From positions 558,001-622,000 of the forward strand of contig NC_041788.1 in NCBI RefSeq assembly GCF_900090045.1: 64,000 nucleotides of DNA, in the 5' to 3' direction. Position 1 is the first letter of the stretch, and the number at the start of each line of letters is the position of its first letter. The notes under the pieces are model-generated. The model saw only the letters and a program-made list of their open reading frames with translations. It did no database searches and was not told where the DNA came from. The translations under genes were made by a program, and so were the position numbers. This document shows positions 42,232 to 53,200 of the stretch, piece by piece. The DNA is from Plasmodium malariae. Its lineage: Eukaryota > Apicomplexa > Aconoidasida > Haemosporida > Plasmodiidae.

Positions 42232-45200
42232 ATGAGTAACAAATTATCATTTTGCTTAAAATGTATAGTACTACTCATAAATATATTTCTAACCAAAAAT
42301 AAGATAATACATATAAATAAAATAAAATTGTTTCCATGTTTTATAAAAAATGTTTTGCCTCATAGGCAAAAGGACTCTCCAGTTGTGCAGAGTAGACTTA
42401 TTCGAAAGCATAAACATGCTTCCTATATATTGAAAAAGAAAGACAATCCTTTAAAATTATCTAAGGAGGAAAATATAAGCAAAGAAAGTAGTACATTAGA
42501 CTATTTAAGTAAATTCTTAGATAGCACATTGAACAGAAAATACGAATATATGAATAATTCTCTAAATACTAATTTTACTATAAATAACTTGGTCAACTAT
42601 TTAGAGAGAAATGGGATAACATTACAAAACATTAAATTTACTGAACATAGTCGGAAAAGCTATGCATACACAAAAAATAGAATCTATGATTTTATAGAAG
42701 AACATAAGGTTCAAGTTAACGAAAATTTTGAAAAACAAGTGAAAGGGGAGAATAATAATAAAAGTAACAAAGAAAATGGTAGTGAAAAGATCAAATATAA
42801 ACCTAATGGTGATAACTATACTTATACAAGTGACGATGATAATATAATACTCTGCATGAACGCAAAAAGAGAAATTAAAAAATCGGAAGTAATATGTAGC
42901 ATTCCTAATTCATACATTATTAATTTTGATCATGTAATAAACCAAATTCAAAATTTTGTAAATTCTTTTTCTAATTCTTATAATGTAAATTATATAAAAT
43001 ATATATTTAAGAATAACATGGAAGAACAAGTAAAAGAATTAGATCCTCTTGCAATTTTAATGTATGATATATACACAAGACATATTAGTTTCCTTTCTTT
43101 TATGAAATCACCACATATTTATTTAAAATACTGGGATATCAAATTAACATTAATAATTACATATATATATTTTATTTCAAAATATGTAAACATCCTACTT
43201 TATGCTTATAACTTTAATAACACCTTTTTCCTCTTATTGAATAAATATTTTGAAGAAATAGAAGAAAAAAGGGATTTATGTAAAAATGAACTTCATATAA
43301 AGGAACAAACAATGTTTCTTGAGAAAAATAACAATATATTACACATAAATGATAAAGCAGATAAAGCATTTCCCTTAAACTTCCATCATATGAAGGAAAT
43401 AAATTCAATGCTTCACGCAAACTCATACGCTACACTTAAAAATGAAAAAAGTTTTTTGTTTTATAAAAATTATGAATATTATATCAATTACATTGTAAAT
43501 AAAAAAATGTTAAGTCATTTGCCCTTGTTCTTTTCCGATTCTTCCTTTTTTCTCTTTAATAATACAAATATTAAAAATATTATATATTTTAGAAGACAGA
43601 TGATTCATGAAATAGTAAATCTGTACAAAAACAATGAAAATAATGATTATAATTTTCTATTTATCCACTCAGATATTATAGATAGAATTTTATTTACAAA
43701 TAACAAATATTATTCTCAAATTGAACACTATTTAAAAAACTGTAACACTTGTAGAAAAACTCAAAATCTATATATTTCAAAATTGCAACATGTCCACATG
43801 GTTGATCAGAATGAATTATATAAATTCATTTTACTTGGATCAGATTACTCTAACGTACAGAAACAGAATTTAAATCATGATCACAAAAATTACTCTTACT
43901 ATAAGGATACATTTAATCAAATTGGGATAAACAGTAACCCCATAAGTGGCGAAGAAAATTTCTCCAATGGCAAATGTAATCACCTAAATGACAACTTTGA
44001 ACACATCATTAGATCGGTTACTTACGATTCTTCCCTATTTAAATCGTTTGATGAACTTTTCAATTACAACTTTTTGATGCACATATATTCATATGTTTCT
44101 TCCCATGTTATAAAAATAAAAAGCGACATAATTTTAATTGGAGATAAGAAAAAAAATGAAATAATAAAACAAGAGGACGAAGAAAATGGGCATTATAACA
44201 ACTTAAAAGATAATATTTTAAACAGTAGCATAAAAATGACGATCAGTGATTATAAAGTTGCTGAGCAGTTTAGTGTAAAGGAATGTTCTAAATATGATTT
44301 TAGCGAATATGAAAAAAAAGAAAAAGAAGATGAAAACAGATATATGTGTTTAATACCTATAATAGATATTTGCAATCATAGGAATCTTTTCACGAATTCT
44401 ATTATTAAGAAGGAAATCAAGCAAATTAGGAAAAAAAAATTCTACCAAACACGTGGTTACAGAACTGATGAGAACAGCAAAACGTATCACAATTATGATG
44501 GCAGTGTATGTGTTAGCCAGACGAACAATATTTCGATAAAAAAAAAGGAAGTAAATGAAATTTCAGAAGAGAGTGCATATGAAGACAAGCCAGAGGAAAA
44601 GACGTTTGAAGAGCACGAAAAAAATACGAATAAGAATAATGATAATAATAATAATGATAATAATAATAATAATAACAGTAGTAACAGTAGCAGTAGTAAC
44701 AGTAGCAGTAGTAACAGTAGCAGTAACAGCAGGTGTAACAGTGACACTAATGATAATAACAGTGTGAAAGATTCACCAACTGACAATGTTTATAATGTCG
44801 AGTTAATCAGCTCAGAAGATATAGGGGTTGATGAAGAAATTACAATAAGCTACGGGAAGCTGAGTAATGATCTTTTACTACTGGAATATGGATTTATAGA
44901 AAAAAAAAGTACAAGAATTTATTTCCATTTTGATGTGAAAATAATAAGAGAGATAATTATACAAATATTAGGGTTTGATAAATTACCTCTTATAATGCTA
45001 GAGAGTTTACCACAGGTTAAAGTAGAACTGTTTAAATTATTAAATATTATTCCTCATAATGATAATGTATATGAGAGGTTTGATATTAATAATGCTGAGA
45101 ACGCAAAAATTACAAGAAAAAAAAAAGAAATATTAAATGATTATGTACGCAAAAATAAATATTTTAATGAATATAATATATTTACAATGAAAGAACGTAT

Positions 45201-45693
45201 TAACAAATTTTATATTGATGAAAAACTTCACCATTCTCAACAGAAAAAATATTTCTACATAGGTACTGATAACATAATAGATCCCATCCTATTAGCTGTT
45301 ATCAGAATTATTATTTATGATGATTTAAATCATCTTTCCAAAATTGATATAAATGACTTATTAAAATGGGAACAATACTTATCAGTAAGCTCTGAAATAA
45401 TCGTGCTACATGTTTTAATTAAATTAATTGATGAAATTATTTATGAACAATTTTACGATATTAATTATGAAAAAGCATTAAAAGAAGGCATGCTTAAATA
45501 TGCTGATTTAAAATTCTTACAAAATAAATTTTTGCAAGGAAATTTATTTAACTCAGACAAATCCATAAATGTTTTTGAACACAATAATTTTAACATTGTT
45601 TTATACAAAATTATGAAACTTAAAGAACTGCAAAATGCAAAAATTAAGCTTACACAAAAATATAAACATATGAAAAATCTTTTAAAAAATTAA
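42232..45693 (+). CDS. SET-domain lysine methyltransferase, plastid LSMT/SETD3-type, with apicoplast-type leader
   Basis: From the ATG at 42232 the frame gives 1153 residues; the longer frame from 42088 is translated microsatellite. Residues 4-20 ([17 protein letters not shown]) look like a signal peptide and 21-70 are basic, Asn/Lys-rich and acid-poor, the bipartite pattern of apicoplast import. The SET domain is split: residues ~206-230 ([20 protein letters not shown]) match the first SET strand block; ~705-718 ([12 protein letters not shown]) is the N-H motif, and ~872-888 ([17 protein letters not shown]) is the motif with the catalytic-region Tyr and the S-N-x-x-L-L-x-x-Y-G-F signature of Rubisco LSMT/SETD-type enzymes. 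Between the last two sits an Asn/Ser-rich insert of ~150 residues. A helical substrate-binding-like region follows. Such enzymes methylate non-histone lysines; the substrate here is unknown. It ends six bases from a possible small minus-strand gene. Confidence 0.85.
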   Translation: MSNKLSFCLKCIVLLINIFLTKNKIIHINKIKLFPCFIKNVLPHRQKDSPVVQSRLIRKHKHASYILKKKDNPLKLSKEENISKESSTLDYLSKFLDSTLNRKYEYMNNSLNTNFTINNLVNYLERNGITLQNIKFTEHSRKSYAYTKNRIYDFIEEHKVQVNENFEKQVKGENNNKSNKENGSEKIKYKPNGDNYTYTSDDDNIILCMNAKREIKKSEVICSIPNSYIINFDHVINQIQNFVNSFSNSYNVNYIKYIFKNNMEEQVKELDPLAILMYDIYTRHISFLSFMKSPHIYLKYWDIKLTLIITYIYFISKYVNILLYAYNFNNTFFLLLNKYFEEIEEKRDLCKNELHIKEQTMFLEKNNNILHINDKADKAFPLNFHHMKEINSMLHANSYATLKNEKSFLFYKNYEYYINYIVNKKMLSHLPLFFSDSSFFLFNNTNIKNIIYFRRQMIHEIVNLYKNNENNDYNFLFIHSDIIDRILFTNNKYYSQIEHYLKNCNTCRKTQNLYISKLQHVHMVDQNELYKFILLGSDYSNVQKQNLNHDHKNYSYYKDTFNQIGINSNPISGEENFSNGKCNHLNDNFEHIIRSVTYDSSLFKSFDELFNYNFLMHIYSYVSSHVIKIKSDIILIGDKKKNEIIKQEDEENGHYNNLKDNILNSSIKMTISDYKVAEQFSVKECSKYDFSEYEKKEKEDENRYMCLIPIIDICNHRNLFTNSIIKKEIKQIRKKKFYQTRGYRTDENSKTYHNYDGSVCVSQTNNISIKKKEVNEISEESAYEDKPEEKTFEEHEKNTNKNNDNNNNDNNNNNNSSNSSSSNSSSSNSSSNSRCNSDTNDNNSVKDSPTDNVYNVELISSEDIGVDEEITISYGKLSNDLLLLEYGFIEKKSTRIYFHFDVKIIREIIIQILGFDKLPLIMLESLPQVKVELFKLLNIIPHNDNVYERFDINNAENAKITRKKKEILNDYVRKNKYFNEYNIFTMKERINKFYIDEKLHHSQQKKYFYIGTDNIIDPILLAVIRIIIYDDLNHLSKIDINDLLKWEQYLSVSSEIIVLHVLIKLIDEIIYEQFYDINYEKALKEGMLKYADLKFLQNKFLQGNLFNSDKSINVFEHNNFNIVLYKIMKLKELQNAKIKLTQKYKHMKNLLKN

Positions 45694-45698
45694 GTAGA

Positions 45699-45970
45699 TC
45701 ACAAGGGCGCACGGGTAAGTTCTCTTCTAAGGCATAAAGCATGAGTATGCGTGTTACGTATACGCGTCAACGTTTTACCTTTACATGAAAAAATTGTTTA
45801 CAAGTACAAAAAAGATATTTTAAATAAACACATATTATATATATATACATATTAACTCTACCTATGCACATAACACAAAATTTTAATACGATTGTGTTAG
45901 GACGAATTTCATACCATGTAGTCCGATGCGCAGTGGTATTTAGGTTTTTGACTTCATTTTTATCATCCAT
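45699..45970 (-). CDS. Possible unannotated micro-protein (~62 aa), MWFE/NDUFA1-like motif, low confidence
   Basis: The minus-strand ATG at 45970 opens a frame with balanced, coding-like codons. A plausible two-exon model, 45970-45862 and 45778-45699, has a GTAGAG donor, an AAAG acceptor and agreeing phase, giving 62 residues and a stop six bases from the SET gene's stop. The first exon contains TTWYEIRPNTIVLKFCVMCI: a W-Y-E-I-x-P motif followed by a hydrophobic segment, which recalls the N-terminus of the tiny NADH dehydrogenase subunit MWFE/NDUFA1. Plasmodium lacks classical complex I, so a homologue would be unexpected; chance resemblance is quite possible. GC is well above the surrounding intergenic level. 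Confidence 0.27.
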
Positions 45971-46255
45971 TTTTCTTCTTTTCCTTTTTTTTTCATTTAT
46001 AAAAGAAAGACCGATTCTGTCATAGTCAATATTTTTTATAAAATCAAATATCTATGTGCTGTTTTATTTGTATTTTCGCACATTTACGTATAAATTTTTT
46101 TTTTTTTTTTTTGAATTTATTACGTTCTATTTTTTAGTAGCCTTATTTTTTTGTTTTTCCTATTTTCATGTTATTTATCACAACTGTTATATTTTTAAAT
46201 TGTGACAACTTATTCCTTTTTACATATTAAAGGATAAAATCAGTTTTTGTAAAAT
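45971..46255. promoter_or_regulatory. Cyclin promoter and 5' UTR region
   Basis: A 285-bp spacer with long T-runs before the cyclin L start. It presumably acts on the cyclin gene, and on the small minus-strand frame if that is real. I cannot place a defined motif. Confidence 0.4.
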
Positions 46256-47935
46256 ATGATAAATGATATAATATTAATCAATACTGAAAATGTAAAAACT
46301 CCAAGTGAAGAAAAGAATGTTACAAAAAGTGATGAATTAAAATTGAGAATATACGGATGCCAGTTATTACAAGAAGCTGGAATAATTTTAAAACTGAAGG
46401 CTGTGACAATAGCAACTGGCCAGGTTTTGTTTCATCGTTTTTATTTTAAAAAATCGCTTACTGATTATGACGTGAAGGTTAACGAATTGCAGAAATACTG
46501 CGTTTGTACATTTGTGTATACATATATGTAAACCTGTGTACGTGCACATATACATACATATATATATATATATATAAATCCAGTGGTCCTGTTGATAACC
46601 CATTAATACATAAGTCATATTTCACATATGTAAGAGTTGAACTTTTGTTTTTCTTCAGATTATAGCTCCCGCATCACTCTACTTGTCTTGTAAATTAGAA
46701 GAGAACTTTTGTCGTGTTTATAAAATAATTAGCACCTTTTATTTTTTATATAAATATGAAGATTTAAAGAGCAAACACTATTATTTTGATCTGAAAAATA
46801 TCAAGTTAGAGCATTTTAAGATAGACATAGAATCGCAAGTAATAACTGCTTACCGTAAAATAGTGCATATATACAAATATAAATTATATATTAACTGTGA
46901 TGTATACACTTTTATTTTAAATGCATTTTGCGCATGCCACTGGAAAATATTACGTGGATTTGCTCTGTTCATACTATTTTTTTTTTTTTTTTCTTAATTA
47001 CGTTCGTTCTTAGGAATATAAAAATATGAAGGTTGATATTTATACTTACGAACTTCTGATATTAAAAGAGATTGGATTTTTAGTTCATAAAATAATTCAA
47101 CATCCGCATTTATTTCTTTTACCTTATATTCATTCTCTTTTTAACAACTTGAACAAATTTGACGGTGATATAACAAAAAAATTAGCACAAATTGCGTGGG
47201 GATTTTTAAATGATAGGTTAATAAATATTTTGCTCATTTTTTTTTTTTTTTTTTTTTAAATGTCACGTGATATTCCCCTTTTAATATCTTTTATGATTCA
47301 TGATTTTTTTCATAAAGTATGTAATATAGTTGTATTGTTCATAAAGTTGCAGGGTGTAATATTCCTTAACACTCATTTCTACATATATAATTATTTATTT
47401 ATTTTGATATACTTTATTTTTTTCAGTATGCGAACAACCCTTTGCTGTGAATATCAGCCACGCTGTATAGCAGTCGCTAGCATTTTCCTAGCTTCTTACA
47501 AATTAAATATACCATTAATTAAAGTATAAAACGTGTACATATATATACAATACATATATAATAAATACATTTTTATATAATATTTATAACTGTAGTTACA
47601 TCATAACTCCATGTGCATTTATTAATTTTTTACTTTTTCTTTATTAATGTAACCAGAGCACGAATTGGTTCAAGCTATTTGATGTAGAATACGATGACAT
47701 AAAAAGAATATGCATCCGAATTTTGCAACTGTACAAAATAGGTATAAACTCTTTGTATATGTACATATGTATATATAATAAACTAATTTATATATTCATA
47801 TTTACATGTACATGTTTTATTAAGAAAAGGCTTCTTACTTACCTTTCAACATACTTTTTGCTAACATATATTTTTTCCTTTTCGATTCCTTTATTAGGAC
47901 GCTGTCAGTATATAGATGTTTTAACAAAAAAATAA
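46256..47935 (+). CDS. CYC4: Cyclin L-like protein (six exons)
   Basis: Exons 46256-46477, 46659-46838, 47014-47216, 47427-47523, 47657-47741 and 47898-47935; all introns are GT..AG with matching phases, giving 274 residues. The first cyclin box shows LRIYGCQLLQEAGIIL then ATGQVLFHRFYF and APASLYLSCKLEE, close to the cyclin L block 'RIFGCELIQEAGILL..ATGQVLF'. The second box spans KVDIYTYELLILKEIGF, AWGFLND-S-MRTTLC (across the exon 3/4 splice), QPRCIAVASIFLASYKL and WFKLFDVEYDDIKRIC. L-type cyclins pair with CDK11-like kinases and act in transcription and splicing. I recall this as the P. falciparum cyclin called CYC4; treat the symbol as recollection. No extended RS domain is present after the cyclin fold, unlike animal cyclin L. 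Confidence 0.88.
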
Positions 47936-50240
47936 GTGGACATTATACAGTTGATTAAAAACGATGACAACAATACAAAACTCTTTTATTTATGCAAAAT
48001 TCCTTATTTATTATACAAGAATAAAAAAAAAAAAAAAACGTACATAAATGTCAATCCATTTTTTACTTTTTCCTTATTTTGTCAATATTATTTTTTTAAA
48101 ATGATCATATAATTATACATCCTTCTAAGAAATCGTCTATATTATCCTTTATTACATTTTTTTGATACACACCAAAAAGCATTTATGATTTAAGCATTTA
48201 CTTTTTACATACATAACATTCAAGCTTGTGCTTAATAATATATGCGTTGTTGATATAACAATATATTATTTCTTACTGGAATATACACATGTATGTATGC
48301 ATGTAAGCATGTATATATATATATATATTCTTATGTACGTATGCATTTATAAGAACATGGAAATTAATATAGCAACGATTGTAACCGTATGATACACTGA
48401 AATAACACAAATTCCATGTATTCATAATATGCAAAGCAACGTAATTTGTCACGTGTTCTTTTTTCGTATAACGTATTTTTTTAAGAAACCTTTTTCTTCT
48501 TTTAACTGTTAAACAAACAGTGAAGACGAATTTTTTCATCAGATACTTGTTTTAATTTCATCTGAAACTTCCGCTCAACTGAGTATGTTTGAGTTCAGTA
48601 TTTTCACTCAGGACTCGAGAGCACATCGTATTTTTATATAATCATCACTTGTAAAAAATTCTCTTCTTTTTTAATTTTATTTCGAAAAAATATTTTTTCA
48701 CATTTACAATTTAGCTTATATACTTCTTCCTCTTTATATAAGGATAGCATGGATCACGAAAAAAAATTACATGTAATGAATTTGCGTATAAAATGAAGTA
48801 CATACGTAATATTATGTATATATATATATACACTGAACTACAAGTAAAAAATGTTTATTTTTTCCTTTCTTGGAGTGAAATTTTCTATTTGCATTTAACT
48901 CACCCACATACAAATTTAACAAAAATTCAAGTAATTCAATATACAATTGAATGAAATGCAACGAAAAAAATAAAAAATTTCATTATGAAAAAAGAAAATT
49001 TAATAAAAAATATTTTGCATAGCCTGAGCAAGAAAAAAATATTAAATGAATTCCTTTTTCTTTGGTTTTTCTTTTCTTTATATAAAATACATAATTTAAA
49101 TATATATATATTTTTTTTTTAAGTTAAAAACAAAAATGTTTATTTTTTTTATATGTTCTTATATTCTTTAAATTCCGCAAGACGAATATGTTTGAGCAGA
49201 ATTTTGTAAATACATATATATATATATATATGTATTTATTTATTTATAAATAAATAAATAGTAATATATGATCTTATTTTTTTTTCGGTTTCTAACAAAA
49301 ATTTAATGCTGCGTTAAAATTTAAAGATGTTCCTATTTAGCTAGCATGCTTCTTCAAGTTACACGATGTTATTTTAATCAAAAAAAAAAAAAAAATCGAC
49401 GCACCGACTTCGTAGGAAATTAGTAGGGTCTCAATTGCGTATTATTACATATATATATATATTTTTTTTTTCCATCCAAAAAATTCATATTTTAACTAAG
49501 AATAACAAGCCAGAGAGGATATAAATACTGCTTTCTAAAAATTAACGTGATCATATAAAAAAAAACTTACGCACTAAATCTTTTCCTCCATATATTCATT
49601 GTTAATATGTTTACGAAAATGTGAGCAAGACATAGCTTACATATGATTTATTTTCGAATTTTAATATGTATACCGCTGAGTGATTTTTAAGTAAAACATT
49701 TTTGCATTTTTTTAGCAATCAATTTATGCTTTCGTTTGTTGTTACATTGTATAATATCTTACTGCACTATTATTTTTTTATATTGTAAAATTTGTATATA
49801 TAAAATAAATAACTTAAGCTAAGATATTTAATAGCTTAATAATAATAATATTAAAATTAAAAAATAATTCTATATTTAACTCAAAAAAAAAAAAAAAAAA
49901 AAAAAACATATTTACATAAATATGCTCTGTATGTATAATTTATATGACTCCTAAGTGCAAAATACACGTGAGTTTCATTAAATCATTTAAAAATGTGTAT
50001 ATATGCCCATTAATTCATTTCATTTTGAAAAAAAACTACAATTTGGAAAAAACATTTAAAATTTATGAAAATATATAATGTAAGAGTACTGCTTACCTAT
50101 ATATTAACTTAAATAGGTGATCAGAATTACTACTAATATAGATATTTTATGACACCCAAATATTAGAAGGGTGTAAAATGGAAGGTGACTTCATTAACAT
50201 AGTAAACCATTTAAACCATAAATGAGATAACTACATTATT
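47936..50240. other. Convergent intergenic region with a GC-elevated island
   Basis: Tail-to-tail spacer of 2.3 kb between cyclin L and the NIF phosphatase. Most is AT microsatellite, with (TA)n at 48312-48328, 48817-48831 and 49214-49230. The stretch 48340-48640 has visibly higher GC and holds a basic open frame (reported separately). A second short island lies at 49395-49443. Confidence 0.6.
48273..48539 (-). CDS. Possible small basic protein, low confidence
   Basis: An 88-codon minus-strand frame within a GC-elevated patch. Its first part is rich in Lys/Arg (TVKRRKRFLKKIRYTKKEHV) with codon use like real genes nearby, and two in-frame stops lie just upstream of the ATG. The C-terminal third (His/Tyr/Ile, from the TATG repeat) is clearly repeat-derived, so any real product would end earlier or be spliced. 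I recognise no family. It could instead be a structured non-coding RNA locus or decayed sequence. Confidence 0.22.
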   Translation of the reverse strand: MKKFVFTVCLTVKRRKRFLKKIRYTKKEHVTNYVALHIMNTWNLCYFSVSYGYNRCYINFHVLINAYVHKNIYIYIHAYMHTYMCIFQ

Positions 50241-53200
50241 TTAGAGGTATTTTAAAATCTTTTTTTTGTTTTTTTTGTTATACTTCTTTAAGTCGCTTAA
50301 GACTGACTTCTAAAAGAAAAGAAAAATTTATTTTAAAATGAGAAATTAAGAGGAAAAAAAAAAAAAAACAGTAATCCGTTAACCGTAAAAATTAGACTAG
50401 TTAAGCGGATGAAGGATAAATGCAAAATATGTATACATGTGTATAAATATACTTAGATACATGTGGCTCATATGAGCTCAAAACATAGGAGGATTTTAAT
50501 GTACTGTGTAGCATATATTAATTTGGCAGAACTAGCTATCTCAATTTTATCATTTTACCTTCTTTGACAGTTTTTTTAGAAAAGGTATTAATTTGTACAG
50601 TTCCCTGTCATTGGGGTCATCATACCTAAAAGGTAAAGAATATAAAATTACAATTTTTATAATGTTAGATAAAGGGGTAAGTAGTTATAACAAAAACATT
50701 AATATCTATAATTTAAATATATTAAAGTGATCTTATAAATATATGTGTACCAGCTTTTAATTAAGATACAGTTATCTTCGCAAAATTTGTGAACAAATGT
50801 GGAATTCTAAAAAGGGGGAGTAAGAAAAGTTCCCACATGTGTTCATGTATAAATATTCATATATATACGTATGCACATATAAACATATGTACATATACAA
50901 ATTTAAATGCATAAACATAAGTATCTATTAAACGCATTTTTTCTCATACATCAATAATAATAACATTATTTAAATCCCGTCCTAACATTTTTAGATCTTT
51001 TACAAAATTGTTGTTCCTAAAAAAGGTGTACAAAGTATGAATTTGTTTTGTTTTTTTTAATAGTTCCATATTGTATATTAAAAATGTAATGACTATATAA
51101 TTATTCCTTTTTTATTTTTCCTTGTCTAATAAACTTACAAAAAAGTACAAGATTCCCTAAATAGTCTGTAAGCACAAACATCATTTTTGTCCAACTTATC
51201 AATAACAGCATTTGCATACTGTATCAATAAGAAAAAAAAAAATGAAATATATTAAAATAAAATTCTCATGTACTATTTTCAAAATGATAAAAGAGGTAAT
51301 TTTCCTTTTTATACCTTCGGTAGACTGGCTGTAAAAATGACTACTTCGAAATATTTTGATATTTCTTTTAAAAAATTGTCCACACCTTTTCATAAAAACA
51401 AAGAAAATGTTATAATTAAATGTTTTGTTACATAAGTTTTATGTGTTTTATTGTATTATTTTTTTTTTTTTTTTTGCGGTATACGTCTTAATTATATTTT
51501 TTGTGCGCCTTTTTGTATTTTCTTTTTTCCCTTCTAACCTGGTCTCTTATTTACATAAACTGAACAATTCCCTTCATTCAACTCAACCTAAATATATAAA
51601 AAATTACAAAAAGAAAAATAAATTTACATATAATTTATAATGAATATATAATATATATATAAATAGTGAAACAATAAATCACGCAAAAAAAAAAAAAAAA
51701 AAAAAAAAAAAGTGTCATATTCATTTTTAAATATATAATATTTCATAATTACTTGTATCTTAAAAGAATTATGTTTGTCCTTCTTTAACGTGCTATGAAC
51801 AAGTGTTTCATCTAAGTCAAGAACGATTGTTTTTCTTCCCTTTTGAATAAAATAAAATCAAAAATTTTTTTTTAAATAAACGAAAAAGAAAAATAAGGAA
51901 AGGAAAAACGGCAAGAGGGGCACTGCACAGAAATATGTCCAAAGTGCAATTATCTACGTTTACAATTCTACATCATGTACAAAAATGAAATGAAAAAAAA
52001 AAAAAAAATCACAAAATTTAAAGCTTACTTTATCCTTTTCTTTTTGTTCTCCCAATAAAGAATTACAAGTTTCAGAATTTTTGTTCTTCGTATTTACCAT
52101 TTTTTCGCTTGTATTATTTTTTAATATATTTGTTGTATTGTATATATTTAGTAAGCTTAAACTTTTCAATTTTTTTATTTTTTTTTTTCTCTTTAAATGA
52201 AATTTATTATTTCTAATAATTTTGTTTAATCCATTTTCACTATTCAGAGTGATAATACTATTTGAACGTTTTATATTTTCAAAAAAAAGAAAAGACTTAA
52301 ATTTCATAAAATAAGAACGCAGTTCTTTTGTACCCTTTTTTATTATCTCCACTTTGCGCTCAACTTTGTCTTCATTTTCTCCTGCGCCTTCCCTTTTAAA
52401 TCCTTTCCCAAATTCACCCTCAATTCCGTCTTCAAGATCTTCTTTTTTCTCGTAGTAATAATTATTACAATTGTTTTCATTAGGAAGACTCCAAATCATA
52501 TTGTCGATTTCCAATTTTTTTTTAACACTTGATAAATAGTCGTTACCATCTATATTATCATCTGTCTCATTATCACATTTGATAGAATTATTAACGTTAC
52601 TAATTTGTATTTTAACTGACCTGTTTTCATTACTTAGTTGTTTTTCGGAACTTGCCTCTTCTAAATAGGGTGCACTGTCTTTACATGATTCAGAAGTGTT
52701 CATTTTTTTTAAATGATTTGTACTACCTATATCACACATATTAACTTGCTTTCTATCACTTTCATATTGTTCGTCTTCTGTTTTTTTAAGTTTTTCTTCA
52801 ATATTCTTTTCTACATCTTCAAAAGGTTTCGCACTGTATATTTTTTTTTCATCTCGAAAAACATTTTCCTCCTTCCTAATTTGTTTATCCTTCTTCCCTT
52901 TCTCCTCTTTTAAACCTAAAGTATCTGTAGATGCAATTTCTTTTATTTTATTATTTTTTTTTTCTTCTGTACTACTTTTATTTAAATTCTCTTTATCGAC
53001 GTAATTTTCATTTCTGCACATTTTCAACTTCTCAGATTTACTTATGGAATCATCAGATTTTATAAAATTGTAACTTGCCAAATGTCCTAAATCTTCTTTT
53101 GTTCTCATATATCTTTTTTCCTTTTTTAAATGAATACCATTTACTTTTCTAGATAAATTAAATAGTTCACTATTCTTAATAAAATTTTTTAGCCTTAATT

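Noticed and set aside
44493..44786. Minus-strand poly-leucine frame
   Set aside because: Antisense of the Asn/Ser repeat insert in the SET gene.
51960..52028. Stop at 51960 as the end of the NIF phosphatase
   Set aside because: It lies in intron 1; using the GTAAGC donor at 52028 restores the whole catalytic domain through eight exons.
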